15,471 bases of DNA from an uncultured Eubacteriales bacterium (GTDB lineage: Bacteria; Bacillota; Clostridia; Oscillospirales; Oscillospiraceae). Each line of letters begins with the position of its first letter. Position 1 is the stretch's first letter. The position numbers and the translations under genes are program-made. Below are positions 1-7,553 of the stretch, piece by piece. Where the stretch lies: the NCBI GenBank assembly GCA_900540635.1, contig UQGU01000054.1, positions 1-15,471 on the forward strand, in the 5' to 3' direction. A model generated the notes under the pieces. It saw only the letters and a list, made by a program, of their open reading frames with translations, made no database searches and was not told the DNA's origin.

Positions 1-469
1 TAATGCTGTGCTTCCGGCAGAGCACCAAGGCGCTGGCGATATCCCGCCCGAGGCGGACAACGGTCTCCTCCGGGACGTTCTCCGGCAGGGCTTTCAGCAG
101 AGGGGTCAGCAGCTCCATACGGATAAAGATATCCCAGCCCATACCGTCGTCATGCTGGATGTAGCGGATGTCCTTGCTGTTTACCACATTGGCGCTGCCG
201 TCCAGCTTCCGCATGAGGGTATATTCCGCCACAATGCTCTTGAGGTGGGACTGGAAGGTTGCGGTAATGCTCTCATCGTCATAGCCCTCGCCCCGCAGCT
301 CCTCCACGTCGCCGGGATTCTGGGGCAGGGTGATGACCTTCATGGCCGCCGTCTCCACAGTCCCGTCCACCAGCCTGCGCTGAATTTCATAAACCGTCCC
401 AAAGCTTCCCCGCCCAATGACCCGGACGGTTTCCCACTCCGCCCAGGGGGATTTGCGTAGATCTGACAT
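1..469 (-). CDS. Ser/Thr protein kinase, second copy, C-terminus cut by window edge
   Basis: This is the first 156 residues of a Hanks-type (eukaryotic-like) Ser/Thr kinase, read off the left edge. Seen: glycine-rich loop GRGSFGTVYE, the ATP-binding lysine in AAMKVI, an alpha-C glutamate in VAEYTLM, and the segment leading up to the catalytic loop; HRD and DFG lie beyond the window. The ATG at 469 has a good ribosome site (AGAGGTG, 6 nt upstream). It lies 71 bp downstream of a paralogous kinase and is closely similar to it through the whole visible part, including shared motifs QHDDG-GWDIFI and MELLTPL, so the pair looks like a tandem duplication. It probably phosphorylates Ser/Thr on proteins of the same secretion locus (inference). 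Whether it has a membrane segment and an external domain like its neighbour cannot be seen. Confidence 0.9.
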   Translation of the reverse strand, partial: MSDLRKSPWAEWETVRVIGRGSFGTVYEIQRRLVDGTVETAAMKVITLPQNPGDVEELRGEGYDDESITATFQSHLKSIVAEYTLMRKLDGSANVVNSKDIRYIQHDDGMGWDIFIRMELLTPLLKALPENVPEETVVRLGRDIASALVLCRKHSI

Positions 470-501
470 TTATTTCACCTCTTTACAACGCTTCAATAAG
501 T

Positions 502-539
502 AAAAAAATCGCCATATTGTGAATTTGCAGAGGCGTTTT
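502..539 (-). terminator. Possible weak intrinsic terminator between the two kinase genes
   Basis: Read on the minus strand just after the stop of the upstream kinase, AAAACGCC and GGCG(A)TTTT can pair across about 18 nt and are followed by a run of seven T. The stem has only four G/C pairs and a long loop, so it would at most reduce read-through into the last kinase gene. Confidence 0.3.
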
Positions 540-540
540 C

Positions 541-3108
541 TTACCATACGCTGAGCAATTCCCCGGTAGTTTTATCGTATCTCACGTGAATGGAATCACC
601 TGAAGATGGGTAAATTTCAACATTGTATTCTCCATCATAAAGGAACCACGAAATACGATAATCTGTATTATCCATCGATATAAATATACTGCCAGGCTTT
701 TCGGTGATATGCCCATCTTCAATCGGATAGGTCACCTGCACCTGTTCGTGCCATATATCCAAGTCCTTGCTCAAGAAACATCCTACATCGATGTCGTGTG
801 ATTTTTTCAAAGTATCTGACGCAATCTCTGCTGTTCCGTCCCGATCCAGAAATGTGGCGTCATACGCATCCTTTTCATCACTCCATGAAAGAAGATAGGC
901 CGTAGAGTACCCTTCTTCACGTGCTTCCGTCAATTGCTCCAATAGATTCGTTTTCCACTCCAGCCTTGAATCAGTCGGCGTAATCTCCGTTATTTTCACC
1001 TCAGACTCTGCGTTTTTCACAGTGTCATACAACTCTGTAATTGCCTTCGGGCAGAGAGGAAACTCATCCAGCGTCTGCGGGGCGGTTTCCCTTGTCCAGG
1101 AGCTTGCCACTTCCAGCAGTTGGGCAAGTTCTTCCTCAAATTCATCCATCGAGATATTTAGGAAAAACGATCTTGGCCTGTGGGCAACTGCGTCCGTAGG
1201 TGCTTCTGCACCATCCGCAGCAACCCAGACAGCAGGGCGAACCGCTTGCCAGCTGGTTGCGGCCTCGTTGTAATAATTTGCAGGGCCTGAGAAATTCACA
1301 AGGTTGACAATATCCATATCATTTTTCGGCGTTCTGAGCCAGACAGTTTTTCCCTCGTTTTTGTTAGATATATGCGATGACGCATAGACGGTTAAAGAAA
1401 GGTCTTTCCAGCTCTGATGGCCTAAAACACCATACTCACCGAATTCATCACGGCTCAGCAAAAAGACCTTATCCACTGTGTCTTCTCCATCGTCCGAACG
1501 AACGCCATCAGAATCCGTGACAATCATTTTGCAAAGCGTATTTCCGATGATTGCCTTTTCTTCCTTGGAAAAAGCGGTTCCCCAGAACCCGTTCTCACTG
1601 TTGAGCCACCTCCGCAGGTCACAGTTTTCCCAGCTTACCCCTGTATCCTTGCTGTGATACTGAGCGATATCCAGCCCGTCTTTACTCAGCAGCAGGAGCA
1701 TATTGGTGTCCTCGTCCTTGGAAATCACGTACCACTTTATGGGCTCCGGCCCGTTCGAGGTAACCGCATCCTGCTCGTAATGTCCAAATTCGACGGTGCT
1801 GCCGATTTCCGTAGAGAAGGGAATGGAGGCGGTTTTTGGTTCTGTGGCTGCGGTGGTTACCGTGCCGGTTTTTCCACTTGCCTTGGCGGTTTGAGATGCC
1901 TTCTTCCCGCCCTGGGTCAAGGCCAGAACGGCCACCGCCGCAACCAGGATGCCGCCCAGAACGGCGGCATAGCGCTTTTTGCTGCCGGGCTTGCCTGTCT
2001 TGCCGGGCGTTTTCTTCTGGGGCTTGACTTCCACCTTTTCCGGCTCCCTGCCAAAAACACCAACAGTTCCCTCTGTTTTTTCCGCGTCCAGCGCCGGGGC
2101 CACCGTCCTGGCTGTCTCGACGGTGAAAACGCCTCTTGTCGCGGTTTCCGTATCCTCGGGGGCTTCCGCTTCCGCAGCAGGCGCGGTTTCCTCCGGCGCT
2201 GCCGCTGGGCTGCCCTGCAGGGCGTTCAAATCCGCAAGCATTTCGTCCGCCGTATGGTAGCGGTCTTTGGGGTCGTAGGCGCAGGCTTTCAGGACGATTC
2301 GTTTCAGCGCCTCGCTTCCGTTTTTCGGCGCGGGGATAGGCTCTCCCCGGAACCGGCGGAGACGCGCCTGCTCATTTTCCGTAGAGGTCGGCACCTTTGG
2401 GGGCATGGGCAGGAAGGGCAGCCGGTGCTCGTTGAGCAGCCAGTACAGCACCAGTCCCAGGGAATAGATGTCCGCCGCTGCGCCGTAGGGCTGGTTGTTA
2501 TACACCTCCGGGGCCATATAGCCATAGGTGCCGATTTTCGTTCCCCCGGTGGTTTTTTCCACGGTTTTGGCAATGCCAAAGTCCCCCAGCTTGTAATCCC
2601 CGTGTTCAGAGACGAAGATGTTCTGGGGCTTGATGTCCCGATGGATAATATTTTTCTCCCGGCAAAGCACCAGTGCGCTGCAAATGTCAGCGCCCAGCTT
2701 TTTTACGGTGTCTTCCACAGCGCCGGGTTCCTTTGCTTTCATAAGCGGGGTGAGCAACTCCATTTTGATGAAAATGTCCCACCCGAAGCCGTCATCGTGC
2801 TGGATGTAGCGAATGTCATCGCAATACACTACGTTGGTATGGCCCTTGATTTCGGCCATAAGGGAATACTCGTTTACAATATCCGCCAGATAGCTTTTGA
2901 AATGTGCCGTGATGCTGGCGTCGTCATAGCCGCTGCTGTACAGTTCCTCCACATCCCCCTCGTTTTGGGGAATGGAGATCACCTTCAGCGCCGCCTTTTC
3001 CGTCTTCCCGTTGGGCAGCGTTCGGGCAATCTCATAAACGGCGCCGAAGCTGCCGCTGCCGATCTTCCGAACCGTCTCCCAGTCAGGGTAAAGCGCACTC
3101 TCACTCAT
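541..3108 (-). CDS. Transmembrane Ser/Thr protein kinase with external DUF6273 domain
   Basis: Active-looking Hanks-type kinase of 855 aa. Numbering from the ATG at 3108: kinase domain about 10-296 with GSGSFGAVYE, the lysine in AALKVI (~42), HRDIKPQN (~156-163), DFGIAKT (~176) and APE. A low-complexity Ala/Glu/Pro linker follows, then a basic stretch and one membrane helix (~380-399). Outside lies a DUF6273-type domain (~432-632; FGHYEQD, WENCDLRRWLN, AFSKEEKAII, ending VRPAVWV), then a C-terminal domain of about 200 residues that I do not recognise. The TTG eight codons upstream overlaps the phosphatase stop. I prefer the ATG because GAGAGG lies 8 nt before it and because it matches the start of the paralogue. 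The gene is 16 bp downstream of the PP2C phosphatase, the usual kinase/phosphatase pairing. Likely role: sense a signal outside the membrane and phosphorylate proteins inside, with FHA-containing EssC as a natural reader (inference). Confidence 0.92.
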   Translation of the reverse strand: MSESALYPDWETVRKIGSGSFGAVYEIARTLPNGKTEKAALKVISIPQNEGDVEELYSSGYDDASITAHFKSYLADIVNEYSLMAEIKGHTNVVYCDDIRYIQHDDGFGWDIFIKMELLTPLMKAKEPGAVEDTVKKLGADICSALVLCREKNIIHRDIKPQNIFVSEHGDYKLGDFGIAKTVEKTTGGTKIGTYGYMAPEVYNNQPYGAAADIYSLGLVLYWLLNEHRLPFLPMPPKVPTSTENEQARLRRFRGEPIPAPKNGSEALKRIVLKACAYDPKDRYHTADEMLADLNALQGSPAAAPEETAPAAEAEAPEDTETATRGVFTVETARTVAPALDAEKTEGTVGVFGREPEKVEVKPQKKTPGKTGKPGSKKRYAAVLGGILVAAVAVLALTQGGKKASQTAKASGKTGTVTTAATEPKTASIPFSTEIGSTVEFGHYEQDAVTSNGPEPIKWYVISKDEDTNMLLLLSKDGLDIAQYHSKDTGVSWENCDLRRWLNSENGFWGTAFSKEEKAIIGNTLCKMIVTDSDGVRSDDGEDTVDKVFLLSRDEFGEYGVLGHQSWKDLSLTVYASSHISNKNEGKTVWLRTPKNDMDIVNLVNFSGPANYYNEAATSWQAVRPAVWVAADGAEAPTDAVAHRPRSFFLNISMDEFEEELAQLLEVASSWTRETAPQTLDEFPLCPKAITELYDTVKNAESEVKITEITPTDSRLEWKTNLLEQLTEAREEGYSTAYLLSWSDEKDAYDATFLDRDGTAEIASDTLKKSHDIDVGCFLSKDLDIWHEQVQVTYPIEDGHITEKPGSIFISMDNTDYRISWFLYDGEYNVEIYPSSGDSIHVRYDKTTGELLSVW

Positions 3109-3124
3109 TTCCAATTCCTCTCTT

Positions 3125-3886
3125 TCAGTCAATGCGGCACAGAATCACCGTGATGTTATCCCGGCCGCCATGCTCCATCGCAGCCTGAACCATGCTGCTG
3201 ACGCATTCCTCCGTGGTTTCGCCGCGCAGCAGGATGTCCGAAATTTCCACGTTTTCCACCATATCCGTCAGGCCGTCACTGCACAGCAGGTATTGATCCC
3301 CCTTGCGCAGCTCTGCTTTTACGATATAGGGCTCAATCAGCATATCCTCCGGGTCGATTCCCAGGTGCTGGGTGAGCGGGGGCTTTTTTCCGACGGGCAT
3401 GGGTCTGGTGCTGATATGGTCTCTGGACATCTGCGAAAATTCTCCGTCCCGCAGCCGATAGGCCCGGCTGTCCCCCAGATTGCACACATAGACCATCCGG
3501 GCGGTATAGTACAGGCTGACCATGGTAGAGCCCATGCGCCGGGTGCCCTTCTCGTCCGCCGCGGCCAGGACCGCCGCGTTGAGCTGGGCGGTCATGCGCT
3601 CCAGATATTTTTTCTCCGGGATGAAGAAATCCGCAAAGGTGCGCTGGCAGCTCTGCATTTTCCGCGCTGCGGCGTAGGAAGCGTACTCTCCAAAATTCTC
3701 GCCCCCCATGCCGTCGAATATGGCCATGCACAGCCCATTGGTCAGCTCCGTATCGATGCTCACAGGATTGCGCAGGCCTTCGTTTTCCTCTTCCAGCGTT
3801 TTCCCGTCGAAATAAAAGTTGTCCTCATTGTTCCTGCGCTTTGCGCCGATGCTGCACAGGCAGGACGCCTGAATTCGATATCCCAT
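3125..3886 (-). CDS. PP2C-family (PPM) Ser/Thr protein phosphatase
   Basis: Cytoplasmic metal-dependent phosphatase of 253 aa, the normal size for a bacterial stand-alone PP2C (PrpC/Stp type). All metal-site motifs are present: RRNNEDN (~17-23), FDGMGG (Asp58), SDGLTD (Asp204) and GGRDN (Asp243), plus the core segments GSTMVSLYY and NLGDSRAYRLRDG. There is no membrane segment. Two ATGs compete: the one at 3892 has GAGGAA touching it, while the one at 3886 has the same site at the usual 8 nt, so I chose 3886. It lies between the WXG100 gene (72-bp gap with a hairpin) and the transmembrane kinase. The expected role is to remove phosphates placed by the two kinases; FHA-bound phosphothreonines on the secretion machine are plausible substrates (inference). 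Confidence 0.95.
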   Translation of the reverse strand: MGYRIQASCLCSIGAKRRNNEDNFYFDGKTLEEENEGLRNPVSIDTELTNGLCMAIFDGMGGENFGEYASYAAARKMQSCQRTFADFFIPEKKYLERMTAQLNAAVLAAADEKGTRRMGSTMVSLYYTARMVYVCNLGDSRAYRLRDGEFSQMSRDHISTRPMPVGKKPPLTQHLGIDPEDMLIEPYIVKAELRKGDQYLLCSDGLTDMVENVEISDILLRGETTEECVSSMVQAAMEHGGRDNITVILCRID

Positions 3887-3920
3887 AATCATTTCCTCAA
3901 TTCGGTTCAGAATGGGGTTT

Positions 3921-3945
3921 GCCGCACCGATGGGCTCGGTGCGGC
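3921..3945 (-). promoter_or_regulatory. Perfect 10-bp hairpin in the WXG100-PP2C gap
   Basis: GCCGCACCGA and TCGGTGCGGC pair perfectly around a 5-nt loop, 14 bases after the WXG100 stop on the transcribed strand. No T-run follows on either strand, so it is not a standard terminator. It may stabilise or mark a processing site in the mRNA, separating the abundant small secreted protein from the enzyme genes downstream. Confidence 0.7.
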
Positions 3946-3958
3946 CTGGAAAATGCTT

Positions 3959-4228
3959 TTACTGATTGGCCGCTTGCAGAGCTTCCAGCTTGCGGTTTGC
4001 GGTTTCCCTCATTTCAGCAACCGGGGGAACCATTTTGTTCAGCGCGGACTTGATCTCCTCATAGTTTGCCATGAAGTTCTCAATGGCTGCGCCTTCCCAG
4101 ATGCCCTGCATCTGGCTGCCCACCCGGTCGGTAAAGGCAATCAGCTCCTGCAAATTCGCGGATGCCGTGTTGAATTCCTGTGCCAGTGCCTGTGCTTCTC
4201 CGAAGCTGGATACTCTTAGTTCGCTCAT
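3959..4228 (-). CDS. WXG100 (ESAT-6-like) type VII secreted protein
   Basis: Small helical protein of 89 aa, typical for the WXG100 family, with the signature turn WEG at residues 44-46 (GIWEGAA) between two amphipathic helices. Such proteins form helical hairpin dimers and are exported by, or prime, the EssC/EccC motor. No signal peptide is present, as expected. A C-terminal YxxxD/E-type signal is not clear: the tail is short, ending about 43 residues after the WXG turn, with a YEEIK at 56-60. The start is well supported by AGGAGG 8 nt upstream. It lies 15 bp after the TPR-like gene and before the phosphatase. It is the only true WXG motif among the four small proteins of the operon. Confidence 0.92.
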   Translation of the reverse strand: MSELRVSSFGEAQALAQEFNTASANLQELIAFTDRVGSQMQGIWEGAAIENFMANYEEIKSALNKMVPPVAEMRETANRKLEALQAANQ

Positions 4229-4243
4229 GTTTATTTCCTCCTA

Positions 4244-5098
4244 TTATTTCCGGGTTTCCCCGTTATTGACTGATTGAATGGACTGCATATACCCCTTGGG
4301 GTCTTCCGCGTATTTTTCCAGCTCTGCAATCACGCTGCGGTCATGTTCCGCCATTTCCTGATTTCCCAGAAGCTCCCAGAGCTGTTCCGAAATGGATTGC
4401 AGCCACAGATTGAAAATATGCATATTGGACGCCAGCTCGATTTCCAGAGCTGCCTTTTGCATTTCCTCCCGCCAATTGTCTCGGCCAAGCTTCTGGAGCA
4501 TGACGCAGCGCCCCGCCAGCGCCATGAAGTATTCCGAAGAGCCGGTATAGCCGTTGATAACCGCTACATACCATTTGAGCGCCGCCTCGTATTTCTGGTG
4601 CTCCATGGATTTCACGGCCAACAGAAGCCGGGCGCGCTCGGAATGGAACTGCCTGTGCAGGATATACAGGCACTTGATCAGCGCCTCTTCGTCGCCCTCC
4701 GCATTATAGATTCGGGCGCAGAGCTCCAGGAATTCCTCGGATTCGAAGGCAGGTTTCCCGCCAATCTTTTCCAGATACTTTTTCGCTGCGGCAGTTCCCA
4801 TGACCTCGATGGTATAGGCCAGCCGGTCAACGATGTAATTGGGGTCGTCCCCAAAGGGTTCCGCCGCGTCTGCCAAAAGCAGGCCGATGTCGCCCAGCTC
4901 CTTTTCCTGGAACAGAATCGCGCACTTTGCGTGGATTGGGGCATAGCTGTCCGGCTCCAATTGAATCAGATTGTCCGCAAAGGTCATGGCCGCTTCGAGC
5001 TTTCCCGTCCTCAGGCTCTCCTGGAGCAGCGCCTTGGTCAGCGCTGGATCGGAACAGCTGCGATCATAAAGCCCATTGTTACGTACATTTTCTTCCAT
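4244..5098 (-). CDS. Helical repeat (TPR-like) protein of the T7SS operon
   Basis: Protein of 284 aa made almost entirely of amphipathic helices, with no signal peptide or membrane helix. Several helix pairs have a TPR-like pattern: LLQESLRTGKLEAAMTFADN, then a segment with LEPDSYAPIHAKCAILFQE, and later KSMEHQKYEAALKWYVAVI and MALAGRCVMLQKLG. I count roughly four to six such pairs, but repeat boundaries are degenerate. TPR proteins bind other proteins, so this may be a cytoplasmic adaptor or chaperone for a secreted partner. It directly follows the 500-aa candidate substrate (6-bp gap), which makes that protein the most likely client (inference). An immunity role cannot be excluded from position alone. 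ATG supported by AGGTG 7 nt upstream, inside the end of the preceding gene. Confidence 0.75.
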   Translation of the reverse strand: MEENVRNNGLYDRSCSDPALTKALLQESLRTGKLEAAMTFADNLIQLEPDSYAPIHAKCAILFQEKELGDIGLLLADAAEPFGDDPNYIVDRLAYTIEVMGTAAAKKYLEKIGGKPAFESEEFLELCARIYNAEGDEEALIKCLYILHRQFHSERARLLLAVKSMEHQKYEAALKWYVAVINGYTGSSEYFMALAGRCVMLQKLGRDNWREEMQKAALEIELASNMHIFNLWLQSISEQLWELLGNQEMAEHDRSVIAELEKYAEDPKGYMQSIQSVNNGETRK

Positions 5099-5104
5099 TT
5101 ACAA

Positions 5105-6607
5105 TCACCTTCCTCCTGCAGAGCCGATGGTGGGGCGCACCAGCTCTATATCTGCCGTTGTCCAGCTGTGCGTATAGGGGTTGCGGTTGCTGTATTCCGT
5201 CGTGTGCAGGGGGGGCTTTTTCCCGCCGTCCCGCAGATACTCGGCGTAATTTACAGCCTCCTTGATCAGCGTCTGAGGCTCCGAATTCAGGTCTGCATAG
5301 TCGCTGGCCAAATCCAGCGTGTCCTTGATGGTGCTGATTTCCTTTACCGCTCCCAGAGCGACATCTACCGGGCTGCCAACGTTTGGGGAACCGTCTGCGT
5401 TGGGCAAAAGGGCATCGATATAGGACCAGAGGGTTCCAAGGCCTTTATATACATTTCCGGGCCTTTTACTCGGATCGCTCCAGCCTGTCAGCGGGATGCC
5501 GGTACGTGAGGAGATTGCGTTCAGCACCGTCTCCTTTCCATCTACCGGCACCAGGTATTTGATCTCGCCGTCAACGAATTTGACTTCAAACTGGCTGACC
5601 TTCCCATCCTCATATTTTTTCAGAAAATCCTCTCCTGTGAGCAGCTTTCCTGCCTTGATCTCCTTGATGGTATCCATTGTGCCCGTAATCCCGGAATAGA
5701 GGTCATAGGCATCCGCGGCAAAGTCGATTGTATGGGAGATGTCGGAAACCTTATGGGCGGCATTGTTCAGCTTTTTTGTAAGGGAATAATAGGGACTGTC
5801 CTCCGGGCAGGCCGCAAGATCCTCGTCCATATCATCCGCCAGACCATCCAGCAGGTCGGAAACGGATCGTTTACCCTGATATTTCTTCGCCACCCCCAAT
5901 TGTTCAAAGCGCAAATCCAGATATTCCTCGTAGCTCCACCCCATTTTTTCCTGAATACCCTTGATGCTAAAGATGCCCACTGGGACAATGGACACAAGGG
6001 TTGCAAAATCGCATGCGGTCGCCAGAACCGTATCAATGAATTTTTTTCCTGTGCTGGCCAAGGCGATTGGATCTTTTTCCACCAGGAGCTTACAAAAGAG
6101 GACACCATAGGCAAGTGCATCCTTCACAAGATTTTTCGACGTCTCGCCGAGCATACGCTGTTCGGCGTATGTCAAAACCGTATTTGCAGGAGCGCGCAGG
6201 GCCTGAATGCCGGCGTTCAGATGATTCTGCGCCGCCTGCTGGCCCTCCGCAAGGGTGCATTTCCCGGAAATGGTATCCCGCAGGCAGTTGATCACGCTCT
6301 GAAACTCCGCGATTGCGTCATATGTACCGCTCATAAGGCTCTCATATCTGGAATCTACCGCTTCCACATTGGCAAACAGCGTGTCCACCTTGGCCATGGT
6401 GGTGTTGTGGCTGTCCAGAACCTTTCGGTACCACTGCTGCATATCGTTCTGATAGGTGTCCACGGTGTAGATTTTCAAAAACTGGGCAATCCTGCTGAGC
6501 ATATCCCCGAAGAAATCCGTCACCGGGCTGATCTGCGCATTGTCGATTTCATCAATGGTCTGCCGAATCTGGTCATAAGCCGCATCCGTATAGGGTCTTT
6601 TGGACAT
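5105..6607 (-). CDS. 500-aa helical protein, candidate T7SS substrate (LXG-like)
   Basis: I do not recognise a known family with confidence. The first ~150 residues are strongly helical and resemble in layout the N-terminal module of LXG proteins, without a clear LXG motif. Residues ~161-176 and ~190-217 are hydrophobic (VLATACDFATLVSIVPVGIF) and could insert in or lie against a membrane. The C-terminal ~250 residues mix acidic helices with a short beta-rich part (VSQFEVKFVDGEIKYLVPV, ~350) and end in a Gly-rich tail. No signal peptide and no recognised toxin active site is visible. I chose the ATG at 6607 (AGGTG 6 nt upstream) rather than the in-frame start eight codons earlier, which would overlap the gene before. 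Position after three small helical proteins matches LXG-effector loci, where small helical partners precede the effector. A structural T7SS component is an alternative. Confidence 0.6.
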   Translation of the reverse strand: MSKRPYTDAAYDQIRQTIDEIDNAQISPVTDFFGDMLSRIAQFLKIYTVDTYQNDMQQWYRKVLDSHNTTMAKVDTLFANVEAVDSRYESLMSGTYDAIAEFQSVINCLRDTISGKCTLAEGQQAAQNHLNAGIQALRAPANTVLTYAEQRMLGETSKNLVKDALAYGVLFCKLLVEKDPIALASTGKKFIDTVLATACDFATLVSIVPVGIFSIKGIQEKMGWSYEEYLDLRFEQLGVAKKYQGKRSVSDLLDGLADDMDEDLAACPEDSPYYSLTKKLNNAAHKVSDISHTIDFAADAYDLYSGITGTMDTIKEIKAGKLLTGEDFLKKYEDGKVSQFEVKFVDGEIKYLVPVDGKETVLNAISSRTGIPLTGWSDPSKRPGNVYKGLGTLWSYIDALLPNADGSPNVGSPVDVALGAVKEISTIKDTLDLASDYADLNSEPQTLIKEAVNYAEYLRDGGKKPPLHTTEYSNRNPYTHSWTTADIELVRPTIGSAGGR

Positions 6608-6617
6608 TTCCGTCACC

Positions 6618-6869
6618 TCACTTGTCGGCAAGCATATAGCGTGCCTTTGTTAATTTGACATCCTTTTTTGTCTCCTCTGTCAGGCAGGTCAAATCGTCGA
6701 TGATCTCCACCAGCTTTTCAAAGCACTCCCGCTCCTTCGCCCCCATGAGGCTGGTATCCTCTGGGGCATGGTCGAAACGAATCGACATTCCCGCCAGATT
6801 GCTGGCCAGGCCATCCAATTGCGCAATGCATTGGTCGAACCCGGATTTCTGAATATGTAAGTCCGCCAT
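6618..6869 (-). CDS. Small helical T7SS partner protein (DUF3130/Lap-like)
   Basis: 83-aa protein of two helices separated by a loop around residue 35-42, with no WXG turn. N-terminal part (FDQCIAQLDGLASNLAGM) and C-terminal helix (TEETKKDVKLTKARYMLADK) have the shape of the small helical proteins encoded just upstream of LXG effectors, which bind the effector N-terminus and carry it to EssC. The family name is tentative. AGGAGG sits 7 nt before the ATG and overlaps the stop of the previous gene; the next start is 10 bp downstream. Tight spacing suggests that it is made in step with the 500-aa protein. Confidence 0.7.
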   Translation of the reverse strand: MADLHIQKSGFDQCIAQLDGLASNLAGMSIRFDHAPEDTSLMGAKERECFEKLVEIIDDLTCLTEETKKDVKLTKARYMLADK

Positions 6870-6880
6870 GGTGCTTCCTC

Positions 6881-7168
6881 CTAGTACAAGTAGCCGTCTG
6901 CTGCATCAATTTCTGAAACATAGTTCTCCGCCGCCTGGCTGAGGGTGCTCCCAAGCCTTGAAAAGTTTCCCTGAATTCCGGAGATCATGGCGGCATAGGC
7001 CTCGTAGCGCCGCGTGGTCTGGCCGGCCTTGGCGGCCTCCGTGGTGACCGTATTCAAAATCTTGATGTATTCCGCAATGGCATTCTCTACGTGGTCGCAC
7101 AGCTGCTGTAGGCTGGAGCCTGCAGCGGTGTGGGATTCGTCCACAACTGTAAAGCTTCTGGTATTCAT
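6881..7168 (-). CDS. Small helical protein, WXG100-like without the WXG motif
   Basis: 95-aa all-helical protein. The ends are distinctive: an N-terminal strand-like RSFTVVDE and a C-terminal helix ending EIDAADGYLY, an acidic-aromatic tail like that of several small proteins encoded with LXG effectors. The WXG turn is absent; the centre reads AMISGIQGNF. Its ATG overlaps the previous stop (ATGA), which indicates translational coupling to the 121-aa protein; GGAGG lies 4 nt before the start. Probably a co-secreted or targeting partner of the 500-aa protein or of the 83-aa protein (inference). Confidence 0.72.
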   Translation of the reverse strand: MNTRSFTVVDESHTAAGSSLQQLCDHVENAIAEYIKILNTVTTEAAKAGQTTRRYEAYAAMISGIQGNFSRLGSTLSQAAENYVSEIDAADGYLY

Positions 7169-7530
7169 ACTGCCTCCGTTTCCAGCTGGGCCTTTTCCTG
7201 GCTCGCCATACTGATCTGCCGGTTTGCGTCCGCAATGTCCTCATCCGCCTTGGAAACCTCGTTCGAAACGACACCGGAAATGCCGGAGATATCCGGCGCA
7301 TTCCGAACGGGCGCCAGAAGCTCTTCGCAGAATTCCGGCCGCATTCCCAGCGTGCCCAATGTCTTAGCCTTTTCGGATGCCGCATCGATGGCAGCGCGCA
7401 GCCTCTCCTGAGCGTCCCTAGTGCGAGATGCCTCACTTAAAAGGCTTTCCCGCCTGTCCTTCATCTTCTGGATTGCGGAATAAAGTCCCGCAATTCGATT
7501 CTGTAATGCTTCGATTCTTGCAAAATTCAT
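7165..7530 (-). CDS. Small coiled-coil protein of the T7SS operon, unknown
   Basis: 121-aa soluble protein. Residues ~5-62 form a highly charged coiled coil (KMKDRRESLLSEASRTRDAQ) and ~85-118 a second helix rich in Glu, Asp and Gln; a Gly/Pro-containing linker lies between them. The architecture recalls YwqH/DUF5082-type proteins encoded next to LXG effectors, but I cannot assign the family. The in-frame start 18 codons earlier would lie inside essC; the ATG at 7530 has AGGAGG 7 nt upstream and lies 23 bp after the essC stop, so it is preferred. It overlaps the next gene by ATGA. Confidence 0.7.
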   Translation of the reverse strand: MNFARIEALQNRIAGLYSAIQKMKDRRESLLSEASRTRDAQERLRAAIDAASEKAKTLGTLGMRPEFCEELLAPVRNAPDISGISGVVSNEVSKADEDIADANRQISMASQEKAQLETEAV

Positions 7531-7553
7531 TGTCACCCCTCCTGTATTTTCCG

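Noticed and set aside
1654..3153. 499-aa open frame on the plus strand
   Set aside because: Lies antisense to the complete kinase gene; composition is that of a shadow frame and it has no family features or ribosome site.
3170..5509. Two long plus-strand frames (349 and 411 aa)
   Set aside because: Antisense to the phosphatase, WXG100, TPR-like and 500-aa genes, which have clear motifs and ribosome sites.
5732..6658. 308-aa plus-strand frame
   Set aside because: Shadow of the 500-aa gene on the other strand.
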